Positions 7,052 to 15,319 of a stretch of DNA of 19,752 bases are shown here, in pieces. Position 1 is the stretch's first letter. Each line of letters opens with the position of its first letter. Source of the stretch: Chloroflexota bacterium (GTDB taxonomy: Bacteria; Chloroflexota; Anaerolineae; Anaerolineales; UBA4823). Under the pieces are notes generated by a model that saw nothing but the letters and a program-made list of their open reading frames with translations, did not search any database and was not told where the DNA came from. The position numbers and the translations under genes were made by a program. The stretch lies in assembly GCA_030636125.1 (NCBI GenBank), contig DAOVXM010000007.1, positions 1 to 19,752 on the forward strand. The letters are read 5' to 3'.

Positions 7052-10000
7052 CTATAACACGACCTTCTCATCTCCCATCAGAGAGTTCACAGCATAGCTA
7101 AATTCTCGTACCGAGAAGGGCTTTTGCAACCAATGAACATCACCCCTCTCCAATAAGGACTGGTTCTCACCTTCTAAGGGATGTCCGGTAACAAACAGGA
7201 TCTTGATATGGGGCCACCGCTCTTGTAAAACGCGGTAAAGATCGACCCCTCCCATTTCTGGCATTACTACATCACTTACAACCAACGAGATAGACTCCTG
7301 AGTGTCATCAATCCGTTCCAGCGCTTCCACACCATTCAGTGCAGTCAATACATTGTAATTATGGGCATCTAGAAGGGCGCGCAAGGCTTCAAGTGTGGCG
7401 CGATCATCCTCAACAACCAATGCTGTAACACCTACACCATCAAATCTGGTTTGAGGTTCTGGAATATCATCCTCTTCTAGCGATGTTGGAAGTGGTGGTA
7501 TATAGATTGTAAATCTGGTCCCTTTGCCGAGTTGACTTTGAACCTTAATATAGCCACCATGTTGTTTGATAATGCCATATACTTGAGCCAAACCCAAACC
7601 TGTACCTTCACCGGCGGATTTTGTGGTGAAAAACGGCTCAAACATATGCGGTAAATTCTCGGGGGAAATACCAACTCCGGTGTCCTTAACTGATATTCGA
7701 ACCCACTCCCCTGGAACCATATCAGATATCGGTGGTGGCTCCCCTGATCGGAGATAAAACCGGTCCAACTCAAAGCTTAGTAAGCCACCATTTGGCATGG
7801 CATCGCGGGCATTAACAGCTAAATTCATGAACACTTGTTGTAATCGAGTTGGGTCCGCACGTACAACATAATTTTCTCCCTGGTAAGACAAATCCAAGTC
7901 AATTGTCTCCGGCATGACGCGTCTTAACATTTTTTCAAATTCTTTCATGAACGGTAACAAGGCAAGAGGGCTTTGTTCCATTACCGACCGGCGGCTAAAA
8001 TCGAGTATCTGTCGGATTAAACTAGCTGCGCGGTGAACTTGCTGTTGTATGATGCTGATCCGGTCTCGACTAATTGGGGGTAGCTTGGGTTCCTGGCTTA
8101 ACAGATCAGCATAAACCAAGATGGCTGCCATAATATTGTTAAAATCATGGGCTATACCTGCTGCCAACTGCCCTACGGTCGCCAGACGGTCCTGCATATG
8201 TATACGTGCCTGGTTTTCTCTTTCCCGGGTAACTTCACGCAGGGTCACTACCCATTGATGCTTCTCACGCAGTACAGGACGTGCCTGAGCTTCAAAAATC
8301 CGGTGTGTAGGTCCATCCAGAGCAATATCTATGGGAGAATTATCATTGTGTTCTGCGATTAAATCTTCAATTGCCTTGGACCCAAGATGAGAAATCTGAC
8401 TATCCTCTACACCTTCATTTAGTACAGACAATATCATCCTACCTAAAGGATTCGCAACGAGTAGCCGGTAGTCTGAATCAAGAAGCAATACCCCCACTGG
8501 CAGATGTTCAACCAGACTTTCAAGCCTTTTCTGTTCCGCTGCAAGCTTAGCTGCCATACTTTGGATAGCGTTAGAAGCATGATTGGCAAATGTATCTAGC
8601 AATCGTTCTTGTTCACGCCCAAACTCATTCCCATTTTCATTTCCGGCAACCAATAGGCCGACCAGGTCTCCAGCAGACATGATTGGAGCATGGATTAGAG
8701 AAGTAAGCTTTTCAATCGAAGTATCATTGCCGTTTGTTCCTGCTTGAGTGAAAATCTCGATATTAGCGCTATCTTTATTATCAATGTACCTATCATGTAC
8801 AGGGAGCAGTTCTAGGTAGTCGGATTTCAGTTTATCTAAGACGATCGGGGTTATTGAACGATCAGCATCCACAGCCAAAATATGATTCCCTTCGATAAAC
8901 AAACCTCCCGCCACCAACTCACTCTGGACAGCATTACGCAGATGACTAAGCAAAAGACGGAGTAACTCCTCATATGAAAGTGCATAGCCTATCTCATGGC
9001 TGAGCTCATTGAGCTCAACTAACTCAGCAGTGCGCTGAGCAACGGTATGCTCTAACTCTTCAGCATGATTTCTTACTCTTTCGTATAAAACCGCGCTTTC
9101 CAAGGCGATGGAAATCTGCCCAGCTAAAACCTCCACGAAGTCCCGATCTTGTAGGCTAAGTTGTCCTACATCTTGGCTTTCTATATTGATAACTCCAACA
9201 ACCACTGTCCCGTGAAAGATTGGCACAACGAGCTCTGAGACTGTATTTGTGTAGCATTGAAGGTAATCCGAATCTTGGCTGACATCGGTCACTAGAGCCG
9301 CTATTCCAGTCCGCGCCACTCTACCTACAATTCCTTGAGTCAATAATAAGCTATCCCAGGGGGGCATAACTCCATAATAAGCCCTCTGCACAAGCGATTC
9401 ACCTTCTACCAATAGGATCTCCACTTGGGAATATCCGAGACGGTGAGCTAATTGAACCACCACTTCGTCCAGTAAAACTTGCACCTCCAAGCGCTGATTG
9501 AATATTTGTGCTAAGTTCTGGATTAAAGTTTTCTCTGCCAAACGACGCTGGATAGCTTGATATTGAGCAGCATTACTCAACGCTAGACCCACTTCCTGGC
9601 AAATTGCCTGTAAAAGGGTCAATTGATCATTAGAGAATGCTATTTCTTGCACATGGAGAACAGAAAGCACACCCAATAAGCTATCGCCAGCTAATATCGG
9701 GGCGCATATTGCAGAACGTATATCATCATCAATTCCTGGGAATTCTAACCAGCGATGGTCTTCTTTGACATTGGGGACATTTACTGCCTGCTGATTTTGA
9801 GCGACCCAACCTACCAGTCCAAGTCCAGGACGGATCACCTGCTTCTCCTCAAATTCTGAAAGACAATTCTCAGATCGACCGTAAATGTAGCGCATACTCA
9901 AGCGGTTTTCTGTTGGCAGGTACAGGAATGCCTGCCCAACTATGCCTTCCAATTCCTGGCTCGTTCGGGTAATCGCACCTTTCAAGATTTCATCTGAGTC

Positions 10001-11161
10001 CAGGCTGGCAGACACTTCCCGACCCAATTCATACAATAAACTCAGATGGCGCTGTTCTGTGGCGGCTCGCGCATATAATCGTGCGTTCTCTATCGCAATG
10101 GCAGCCTGATCGCCAAGCAAACGTAACAGGCGCAACTCAGCATCCTCGAACTCTCGCGGGGATGAATAAGAAATATTCATCACACCGACAACCCGCGGAC
10201 CAATCTTGAGTGGTAAACCAGCGATAGCACCTGTCCAATCTGGGGGAGCATCCGCAAACAGGGAATGCTTGCGCATATCTGGTACAACGGTCGCCTCTCC
10301 GCTACGAGCGACGGTATAGGTCAACCCATTTGGACGAGGATTACTCCAGGCTTGGGCTTGAATCCCATCCGCCCATAACGCTGCTCCAAACGTCAAGCGA
10401 CCACCATTCTCTGAGTTGTAAAGGAAAATATGACCATTACTAACACCAGGAAGAAGTTTAATCACATTGTCAAGAATAGCATTTAATACTTCATGAAGCT
10501 CAAGGCTTGCCGTTAATCCAAGGCTCGCCTGGCGGACTGCCTCTAATTCAGCAGCTCGTTTACCTTCTGCTTCATATAACCTGGCGTTATCCAATGCAAT
10601 TGCGACATGATTGGCGAACGCCTCCATCGCCGGAACATCATTCATTGAAAGACCTTCTCCAGCCACGTTTAGGACACCACGTACCTGCCCTTCAGACACG
10701 AGTGGTGAAAAGATGGCCGGAGAAGAGCCTAAGATCTTAACAATGATCCGAGCAAATGGCGCTGCCTCATCCGGGAGTATTTGGGAAACAACAACACTAC
10801 TTTCCGGGACAAAAACAGTTTTCTCACATTCAATAACCTTTTGATAAATATCGATCTTCGCTATGCGAAATTTATAACCGTCAATTATCTTGCTCAATCC
10901 AGTGATTCTTTCCAGCCGTTTATTTACGCGACCTGGCAGTGAAAAGGCACGAATAACTAAATTCTCTCCTTTTTCATCTATTAAGCTTAGACCACCGCGC
11001 AATCCAAGCTTCCTTATCTGCTCACTAACAGCGCGCAAGACTTCAGCCTCTGATCGAGCAGAGCGTTGCAGTGAAGCCGCTGCCGCATTGAGTGCGTACA
11101 ACAACTTCGTGCCCCGACCACTATCCGGAGCATTTCCATATTGATACGATTTATTAACCAT
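7052..11161 (-). CDS. Multi-GAF hybrid sensor histidine kinase with receiver domain
   Basis: A soluble signalling kinase of about 1369 residues with no transmembrane segment or signal peptide, so it senses cytoplasmic ligands. In order: five GAF or GAF-like domains (about 25-195, 205-360, 370-530, 550-690, 715-865) joined by helical linkers ending in NARLY-type helices; a PAS-like domain (880-980); HisKA with phospho-acceptor His1005 in AGIAHDFNN; an HATPase with N box NLAVNARDAM, DTGVGIS, FEPFFTTK and GEGTGLGL; and a C-terminal receiver with Asp1297 in VVSDVVMPEMGG, FVTGH and LQKPF. I chose the ATG at 11161 because the frame upstream (to 11239) runs through a leader hairpin and reads like non-coding sequence. 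No output regulator is adjacent. A possible TATAAT lies at 11294-11289 on this strand. Confidence 0.95.
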   Translation of the reverse strand: MVNKSYQYGNAPDSGRGTKLLYALNAAAASLQRSARSEAEVLRAVSEQIRKLGLRGGLSLIDEKGENLVIRAFSLPGRVNKRLERITGLSKIIDGYKFRIAKIDIYQKVIECEKTVFVPESSVVVSQILPDEAAPFARIIVKILGSSPAIFSPLVSEGQVRGVLNVAGEGLSMNDVPAMEAFANHVAIALDNARLYEAEGKRAAELEAVRQASLGLTASLELHEVLNAILDNVIKLLPGVSNGHIFLYNSENGGRLTFGAALWADGIQAQAWSNPRPNGLTYTVARSGEATVVPDMRKHSLFADAPPDWTGAIAGLPLKIGPRVVGVMNISYSSPREFEDAELRLLRLLGDQAAIAIENARLYARAATEQRHLSLLYELGREVSASLDSDEILKGAITRTSQELEGIVGQAFLYLPTENRLSMRYIYGRSENCLSEFEEKQVIRPGLGLVGWVAQNQQAVNVPNVKEDHRWLEFPGIDDDIRSAICAPILAGDSLLGVLSVLHVQEIAFSNDQLTLLQAICQEVGLALSNAAQYQAIQRRLAEKTLIQNLAQIFNQRLEVQVLLDEVVVQLAHRLGYSQVEILLVEGESLVQRAYYGVMPPWDSLLLTQGIVGRVARTGIAALVTDVSQDSDYLQCYTNTVSELVVPIFHGTVVVGVINIESQDVGQLSLQDRDFVEVLAGQISIALESAVLYERVRNHAEELEHTVAQRTAELVELNELSHEIGYALSYEELLRLLLSHLRNAVQSELVAGGLFIEGNHILAVDADRSITPIVLDKLKSDYLELLPVHDRYIDNKDSANIEIFTQAGTNGNDTSIEKLTSLIHAPIMSAGDLVGLLVAGNENGNEFGREQERLLDTFANHASNAIQSMAAKLAAEQKRLESLVEHLPVGVLLLDSDYRLLVANPLGRMILSVLNEGVEDSQISHLGSKAIEDLIAEHNDNSPIDIALDGPTHRIFEAQARPVLREKHQWVVTLREVTRERENQARIHMQDRLATVGQLAAGIAHDFNNIMAAILVYADLLSQEPKLPPISRDRISIIQQQVHRAASLIRQILDFSRRSVMEQSPLALLPFMKEFEKMLRRVMPETIDLDLSYQGENYVVRADPTRLQQVFMNLAVNARDAMPNGGLLSFELDRFYLRSGEPPPISDMVPGEWVRISVKDTGVGISPENLPHMFEPFFTTKSAGEGTGLGLAQVYGIIKQHGGYIKVQSQLGKGTRFTIYIPPLPTSLEEDDIPEPQTRFDGVGVTALVVEDDRATLEALRALLDAHNYNVLTALNGVEALERIDDTQESISLVVSDVVMPEMGGVDLYRVLQERWPHIKILFVTGHPLEGENQSLLERGDVHWLQKPFSVREFSYAVNSLMGDEKVVL

Positions 11162-11215
11162 CGAATACCTATTTTTTTTGGCGAACAAGCTATCAGGACA
11201 TCTAAATTCCCTGCA

Positions 11216-11239
11216 GTGGGCACCTAGGGAAGTGCCCAC
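11216..11239 (-). repeat. Perfect inverted repeat in the kinase leader
   Basis: GTGGGCAC (11216-11223), an 8-base loop, and GTGCCCAC (11232-11239) form a GC-rich 8-bp stem about 55 bases upstream of the kinase start. It could be an operator or a leader hairpin. It has no adjacent T run in the kinase direction, so it is not a typical terminator. Confidence 0.5.
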
Positions 11240-11364
11240 CCTCGTCTCGCACCAGGTATAATCTAATTACCCAAGTTTTCCATTAACCATTATAGATGAC
11301 TTCTGGAAAAATTCACCTTACGGTTTTATTCGTTGGGTAAATTGTCCCCCAAATTAAATTCACA

Positions 11365-11395
11365 GTGGCGTAGGAATAAATCATCCCTACGCCAC
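11365..11395 (-). terminator. Hairpin terminator downstream of fhs
   Basis: GTGGCGTAGG (11365-11374) pairs with CCTACGCCAC (11386-11395), a perfect 10-bp stem with an 11-base loop. It lies 23 bases past the fhs stop in the fhs direction. The following bases on that strand (TGTGAATTTAATTT) are only moderately T-rich, so termination may be partial. Confidence 0.7.
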
Positions 11396-11418
11396 ATTAT
11401 TTAGACAAACATCTAATT

Positions 11419-13344
11419 TTAAAACAGACCAAGCACCCGACCTGTTTCCAGATCCAAATCTACATCGTAGTAGACAGGACGTGTTGGCAAGCCTGGCATA
11501 GTGCTCATTGCACCTAGTAAGGGATACAGGAACCCAGCACCGACCGAAGCACGAATATCACGAATCGGTACTCGGAAACCTTTCGGAACGCCTTTTAAGG
11601 TGGGATCATGGCTCAAGCTTAGATGGGTTTTTGCCATACACAGGGGCAGGTTATCAAATCCGAGACGAGTATAAATCTCGATCTTCTCCTCGGCTTCAGG
11701 AGAGTAATCCACACCATCAGCGCCATAAATTTCTTTACAGATGATCTCAATCTTGTCTTTGATTGAGATGTCTAATGGGTACAGGAATTTGAAATCGCTG
11801 GGTTTCTCAGCTACCTTTACTACAGCCTCAGCTAAGGCAACTGCACCTGCACCACCCTCCATCCAGTGCCGCGACACTTGGGCATCCTCAGCTCCGGCAT
11901 TGATTGCAGCCTGACGGACTAACTCGACTTCAGCTTCTGTGTCATCCGCAAACGAGTTTACCGCCACAACCACAGGAATACCAAAGCTCAATGCATTTTT
12001 AATGTGAGCTTCAAGGTTGCCAAGACCTGCTCGTAGTAGGTCAAGGTTCTCTTCAGTGTAGGCAGGATCGAGCGGCTTACCTGCTACTACCTTTGGACCA
12101 CCACCATGCATTTTTAGAGCTCGCACGGTTGCCACTAGAACGACCACATTGGGGATCAAGCCAGAATAGCGACACTTGATATTGAAGAACTTCTCCATAC
12201 CAATATCAGCCCCAAAGCCAGACTCTGTCACCACATAGTCAGCCAGCTTTAGAGCGATACGATCAGCTACAATGGAGCTATTCCCGTGTGCGATGTTTGC
12301 AAATGGACCGGCGTGGACGAAGACAGGCGTACCTTCCAAAGTCTGCATAAAGGTGGGCTTGATAGCGTCCTTCATAAGGACTGTCATCGCACCTGCAACA
12401 CCAAGATCTTCAGCCGTTATGGCTTCGCCGGCCCTGTTGGTCCCGATCACAATTAGTCCGATACGCTCACGCATATCTGCCAGATCGTTGGTCAATGCCA
12501 GGATGGCCATAATCTCACTGGCAACAGTGATATCAAAACCCGTCTGACGAGTAAAACCCTTTTCAGCGGCTCCTTCACCAACAGTGATCGTGCGTAGGAA
12601 GCGGTCGTTAGTATCTACTACTCGTCGCCAGGTGATGCTATCAGGATCGATATCCAACCGGACAAAGCGACTGCGCTCTTCTTCTGTCAGTTCATTGGGG
12701 TCAGTCTTATCAATGCCCAATTTCTGGAGGCGACGTAGCATCGTGGGAGAGAATTTGCGGTTGCCCTCTTTATCCGGTGGACATAACCGCCTGAATAGCG
12801 CTTCGTCGGTTTGCCTGGATTCATGGAACATGCGCGTGTCAATGGCAGCAGCTAATAAATTATTAGCTGCGGTTATCGCGTGGAGGTCACCCGTTAAATG
12901 AAGGTTGAAATCTTCCATTGGAATAACCTGGCTATATCCACCTCCAGCCGCGCCGCCTTTGATCCCGAAGGTTGGTCCTTGACTTGGTTGGCGAATACAA
13001 GTAAATACACGCTTGCCCAGGTGTGCCCCTAAAGCCTGACTCAACCCCACCATTGTCGTGCTTTTACCTTCACCTAGCGGTGTCGGCGTGATCGCGGTAA
13101 CATCGATGTATTTGCCGTCTGGAACATCCTTGAGGCGATCAAGCACTTCCAGTTTTACTTTGGCTTTGTAATCGCCATGGAGCTCAAGTTCATCAGGCCG
13201 TAAACCTACTTCCTCAGCTATCTGAGCAATCGGTTTTAGGTAAGCCTCTTGAGCTATTTCGATATCTGAGGGAACTGGATATCTTAGTTTTATCTTCGTA
13301 GGGGTAAAGCTGCGAAGACCTGGAAATTTCTTTGACTCACTCAT
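11419..13344 (-). CDS. fhs: Formate--tetrahydrofolate ligase, long eukaryote-like form
   Basis: Makes 10-formyl-THF from formate, THF and ATP, feeding purine and one-carbon pathways, and the methyl branch of the Wood-Ljungdahl pathway where that exists. The ATP loop is [12 protein letters not shown] (87-98); [24 protein letters not shown] and KMHGGGP are family signatures. At 641 residues it is longer than the usual bacterial enzyme of about 555. The extra block (roughly 190-250, including [13 protein letters not shown] and [11 protein letters not shown]) and the C-terminal GLF match my recollection of the synthetase domain of eukaryotic C1-THF synthase. The ATG at 13344 is the start because AAAGGGAG lies five bases upstream; the GTG two codons earlier overlaps that site. 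A structured leader precedes it. Confidence 0.96.
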   Translation of the reverse strand: MSESKKFPGLRSFTPTKIKLRYPVPSDIEIAQEAYLKPIAQIAEEVGLRPDELELHGDYKAKVKLEVLDRLKDVPDGKYIDVTAITPTPLGEGKSTTMVGLSQALGAHLGKRVFTCIRQPSQGPTFGIKGGAAGGGYSQVIPMEDFNLHLTGDLHAITAANNLLAAAIDTRMFHESRQTDEALFRRLCPPDKEGNRKFSPTMLRRLQKLGIDKTDPNELTEEERSRFVRLDIDPDSITWRRVVDTNDRFLRTITVGEGAAEKGFTRQTGFDITVASEIMAILALTNDLADMRERIGLIVIGTNRAGEAITAEDLGVAGAMTVLMKDAIKPTFMQTLEGTPVFVHAGPFANIAHGNSSIVADRIALKLADYVVTESGFGADIGMEKFFNIKCRYSGLIPNVVVLVATVRALKMHGGGPKVVAGKPLDPAYTEENLDLLRAGLGNLEAHIKNALSFGIPVVVAVNSFADDTEAEVELVRQAAINAGAEDAQVSRHWMEGGAGAVALAEAVVKVAEKPSDFKFLYPLDISIKDKIEIICKEIYGADGVDYSPEAEEKIEIYTRLGFDNLPLCMAKTHLSLSHDPTLKGVPKGFRVPIRDIRASVGAGFLYPLLGAMSTMPGLPTRPVYYDVDLDLETGRVLGLF

Positions 13345-13349
13345 ATTCA

Positions 13350-13357
13350 CTCCCTTT
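13350..13357 (-). promoter_or_regulatory. Ribosome binding site that fixes the fhs start
   Basis: AAAGGGAG on the minus strand, five bases before the ATG at 13344. The in-frame GTG at 13350 lies inside this site and is therefore unlikely to be the start. Confidence 0.7.
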
Positions 13358-13382
13358 CATATTCTGAATAGATGTTTGTTTT

Positions 13383-13499
13383 GTAACTGCTCAGGCTAAA
13401 ACCTTTACAGAGAGATCTTGGGGAAATGGCGAGCGTGTGTGTGTAGGCATCCACGTACACCATTTTCCCAGCCCTCTCTTTCCCAAGCTGAGAAGCTAC
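13383..13499 (-). ncRNA. Structured fhs leader: candidate regulatory RNA
   Basis: A 117-base foldable element ending 38 bases upstream of the fhs ATG. The outer 12-position stem pairs 13488-13499 with 13383-13394 (one G-U and one mismatch in the minus-strand RNA). Inside an asymmetric bubble (8 and 14 bases) lies a 6-bp stem, 13474-13479 with 13409-13414. After a small internal loop comes an 11-position stem, 13460-13470 with 13419-13429 (one mismatch). A 30-base loop containing (AC)5 closes it. TGGGAAA occurs twice on one side, so UUUCCCCA can pair with either copy, giving two exclusive folds. I could not match it to the ZTP, THF, SAM, TPP or glycine riboswitch consensus. The closed-stem/bubble/long-hairpin topology also recalls 6S RNA, although it is short for that. 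TAATAT (13508-13503) could be its -10 box, with no good -35. Confidence 0.45.
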
Positions 13500-13560
13500 T
13501 GTATATTAATGACCTTATTGTGACAGAATTCGTTATTCTTATCAAGGGACGCAAATCATT

Positions 13561-13613
13561 ATCGGATATGCCGAGTGTCACGATTCACCCGGTACAACAG
13601 CTTATTATCCGAT
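13561..13613 (-). repeat. Nested inverted repeat between elp3 and fhs
   Basis: Outer arms ATCGGATA (13561-13568) and TATCCGAT (13606-13613) pair perfectly. An inner stem pairs 13571-13577 with 13586-13592 over 7 positions, with one G-U in the minus-strand RNA, around an 8-base loop. It begins 25 bases past the elp3 stop. It may be the elp3 transcript end, but there is no T tract. The rest of the 293-base gap between elp3 and fhs shows no credible coding sequence. Confidence 0.45.
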
Positions 13614-13637
13614 TAATTTGTTTACCTCGTACTCTGG

Positions 13638-15230
13638 TTAGTTAAAATCTTTTACTAGATATAGTTTCCCCCTCTCAAAACCTCTGCGCAAATAATAATG
13701 ACGAGTACCGACCGCAGAGATTACAGCCAGTCTCGAGAAACCCTTTAACTGAGCGATTCTCTCAGCGTGCTCAATTAACCTTGTGCCCAAACCAGCATGT
13801 TGCGCGGCACCACGTTGCTCTTCCCCAACTTGCAGAGACTGTCCATAAACGTGTACTTCCCGAATGATCGCCGCGTTATTTAAATCTTCTAGACCTGTAT
13901 TCGGCGAATTATCAGCCGGCAATGAGAGACGAAGAAAGCCAGCCAATTTATCATCAGGCGTTACGAAAGAGAGAAAGTGCTCCTCTGTTCCCCCAACCTT
14001 GTAGACCAAATTGTCTAAATTAAGTTCACCTACTTCTACACCCGCACCACGTACTTCCCGGCAGCGCACACATTGGCAGCGAGTATTTCGACGCTCCATC
14101 TCACGGTGTACATCCTGTCTGAGGCTGGTGCGTTTATTGCCTTCCACCACATTGGTAGAGGGTATATCGCGTATGATACGGTTAACCCGGCAATAACGCG
14201 GGATGTCCGGTTTAATATCGGCAATCAAATCTACCAGTTCTTCCGTAGTATAGGGGCTGAACTCTCCCCTCAGCCAGTACTTATATAATTCTGCATTTGC
14301 CAATAATTGAGTGGGATAAATCTTGATCTCATCAGGGCAAAGATCAACCCACAGGTGCTGAAAATCCCTCCCGTCGGATTCAATTGTAGCTCCTAACAGA
14401 TTGGGCATCCAATGAAGCACAATCTTGAATCCAGCCGCACGTATTAGGGCTACCGCACGGCGTGTCTCATCTACGGTATGCCCACGTTTATTAAGCTCTA
14501 AAATACGATCATCCAGACTCTGAACACCCATTTGTATTTTGGTGACACCTAGCGACCGTAACCAGGACAACTCGTCCGGGTCAATATGATCTGGACGGGT
14601 CTCGATGACCAAACCAACGCATCGATGCGATGTAGTTTCATTAATCGATTGGGCATCAAATAAAGATGTCGAATCTATCCCATTCATTGCATCGAAGCAC
14701 CGTTGGAGAAACCATTCCTGGTAATCTCTGCGATAAGAGCTCCACGTCCCTCCCAGAACGAGCAACTCGATCTTGTCAGTTGGATGGCCTATAGCATCCA
14801 GGGTATCAATTCGCGCTTTGACTTGATCGTACGGCTCAAACTCGTGCTGCAAAGCGCGCATAGCGCCAGGCTCATCAGGCAAATAGCTCTTAGGCATACG
14901 CACGTCGGTGGGGCAAAAAATACACTTACCGGGGCAAGGATATGGTTTGGTTAATACAGTAACTGTTGTAACTCCGGAAAGGGTACGCATCGGCTTCATA
15001 CGTATACGCGCTAGCAGCTCAGGATCTTGCTCCCACTCACCGCGATCAATAAATGCCCGATAGACCGCTACAAGGGTTGATTTTGCCAAGTAACCCCCAC
15101 CAGGTAACGGGTGATGACGAACAGCATCCAGAACCTCACCGCCTGCACGCACCTCTTCCAACACATCCCGCGCCAATAATAAAGTCTCAGGATCAATTTG
15201 ATGGGATTCAAGCCAGCGTTGGTTTTTCAT
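13638..15230 (-). CDS. elp3: Elp3-type tRNA U34 carboxymethyltransferase (radical SAM + GNAT)
   Basis: Builds 5-carboxymethyluridine at wobble position 34 of tRNA from acetyl-CoA and S-adenosylmethionine. The 530 residues have the full Elp3 layout. Residues 1-85 are an N-terminal tRNA-binding region. The radical SAM domain (about 88-350) has its 4Fe-4S ligands at Cys99, Cys103 and Cys106 (CPGKCIFC). A cysteine cluster CQCVRC (385-390) is likely a zinc site. The GNAT domain (about 395-530) has the acetyl-CoA loop QHAGLGTR (477-484) and the ending SAVGTRHYYLRRGFE. No other Elongator subunit is encoded here, as expected for stand-alone bacterial Elp3; the Dehalococcoides enzyme is the characterised example. 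The ATG at 15230 has no visible Shine-Dalgarno. It is divergent from a Trm9-like methyltransferase 89 bases away, which may use its product. Confidence 0.95.
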   Translation of the reverse strand: MKNQRWLESHQIDPETLLLARDVLEEVRAGGEVLDAVRHHPLPGGGYLAKSTLVAVYRAFIDRGEWEQDPELLARIRMKPMRTLSGVTTVTVLTKPYPCPGKCIFCPTDVRMPKSYLPDEPGAMRALQHEFEPYDQVKARIDTLDAIGHPTDKIELLVLGGTWSSYRRDYQEWFLQRCFDAMNGIDSTSLFDAQSINETTSHRCVGLVIETRPDHIDPDELSWLRSLGVTKIQMGVQSLDDRILELNKRGHTVDETRRAVALIRAAGFKIVLHWMPNLLGATIESDGRDFQHLWVDLCPDEIKIYPTQLLANAELYKYWLRGEFSPYTTEELVDLIADIKPDIPRYCRVNRIIRDIPSTNVVEGNKRTSLRQDVHREMERRNTRCQCVRCREVRGAGVEVGELNLDNLVYKVGGTEEHFLSFVTPDDKLAGFLRLSLPADNSPNTGLEDLNNAAIIREVHVYGQSLQVGEEQRGAAQHAGLGTRLIEHAERIAQLKGFSRLAVISAVGTRHYYLRRGFERGKLYLVKDFN

Positions 15231-15285
15231 ATAAAGTCAAGTTTCGTTCTAGCTTTTCCGCAACTGCCTATTATTACAGTAAAAT

Positions 15286-15313
15286 TTGGGTTACGCTTAT
15301 TTAAGGCTATAAT
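15286..15313 (+). promoter_or_regulatory. Promoter of the Trm9-like gene, predicted leaderless
   Basis: TTGGGT (15286-15291), a 16-base spacer, and a perfect TATAAT (15308-15313). The -10 ends six bases before the GTG start at 15320, so the transcript should start at or beside the start codon. It lies in the 89-base gap shared with divergent elp3. Confidence 0.65.
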
Positions 15314-15319
15314 AATCAG

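Noticed and set aside
11162..11239. Extended start for the hybrid kinase (26 more residues)
   Set aside because: The extension runs through a perfect hairpin and has no domain character; the ATG at 11161 fits better, though its ribosome binding site is weak.
13435..13444. (GT)5 dinucleotide run
   Set aside because: Too short to be a meaningful microsatellite; it is simply part of the terminal loop of the leader element.
13418..13645. Open frame of 75 codons on the plus strand in the elp3-fhs gap
   Set aside because: It lies across the foldable leader element, overlaps the elp3 end, has no ribosome binding site and reads as low-quality protein with no recognisable motif.
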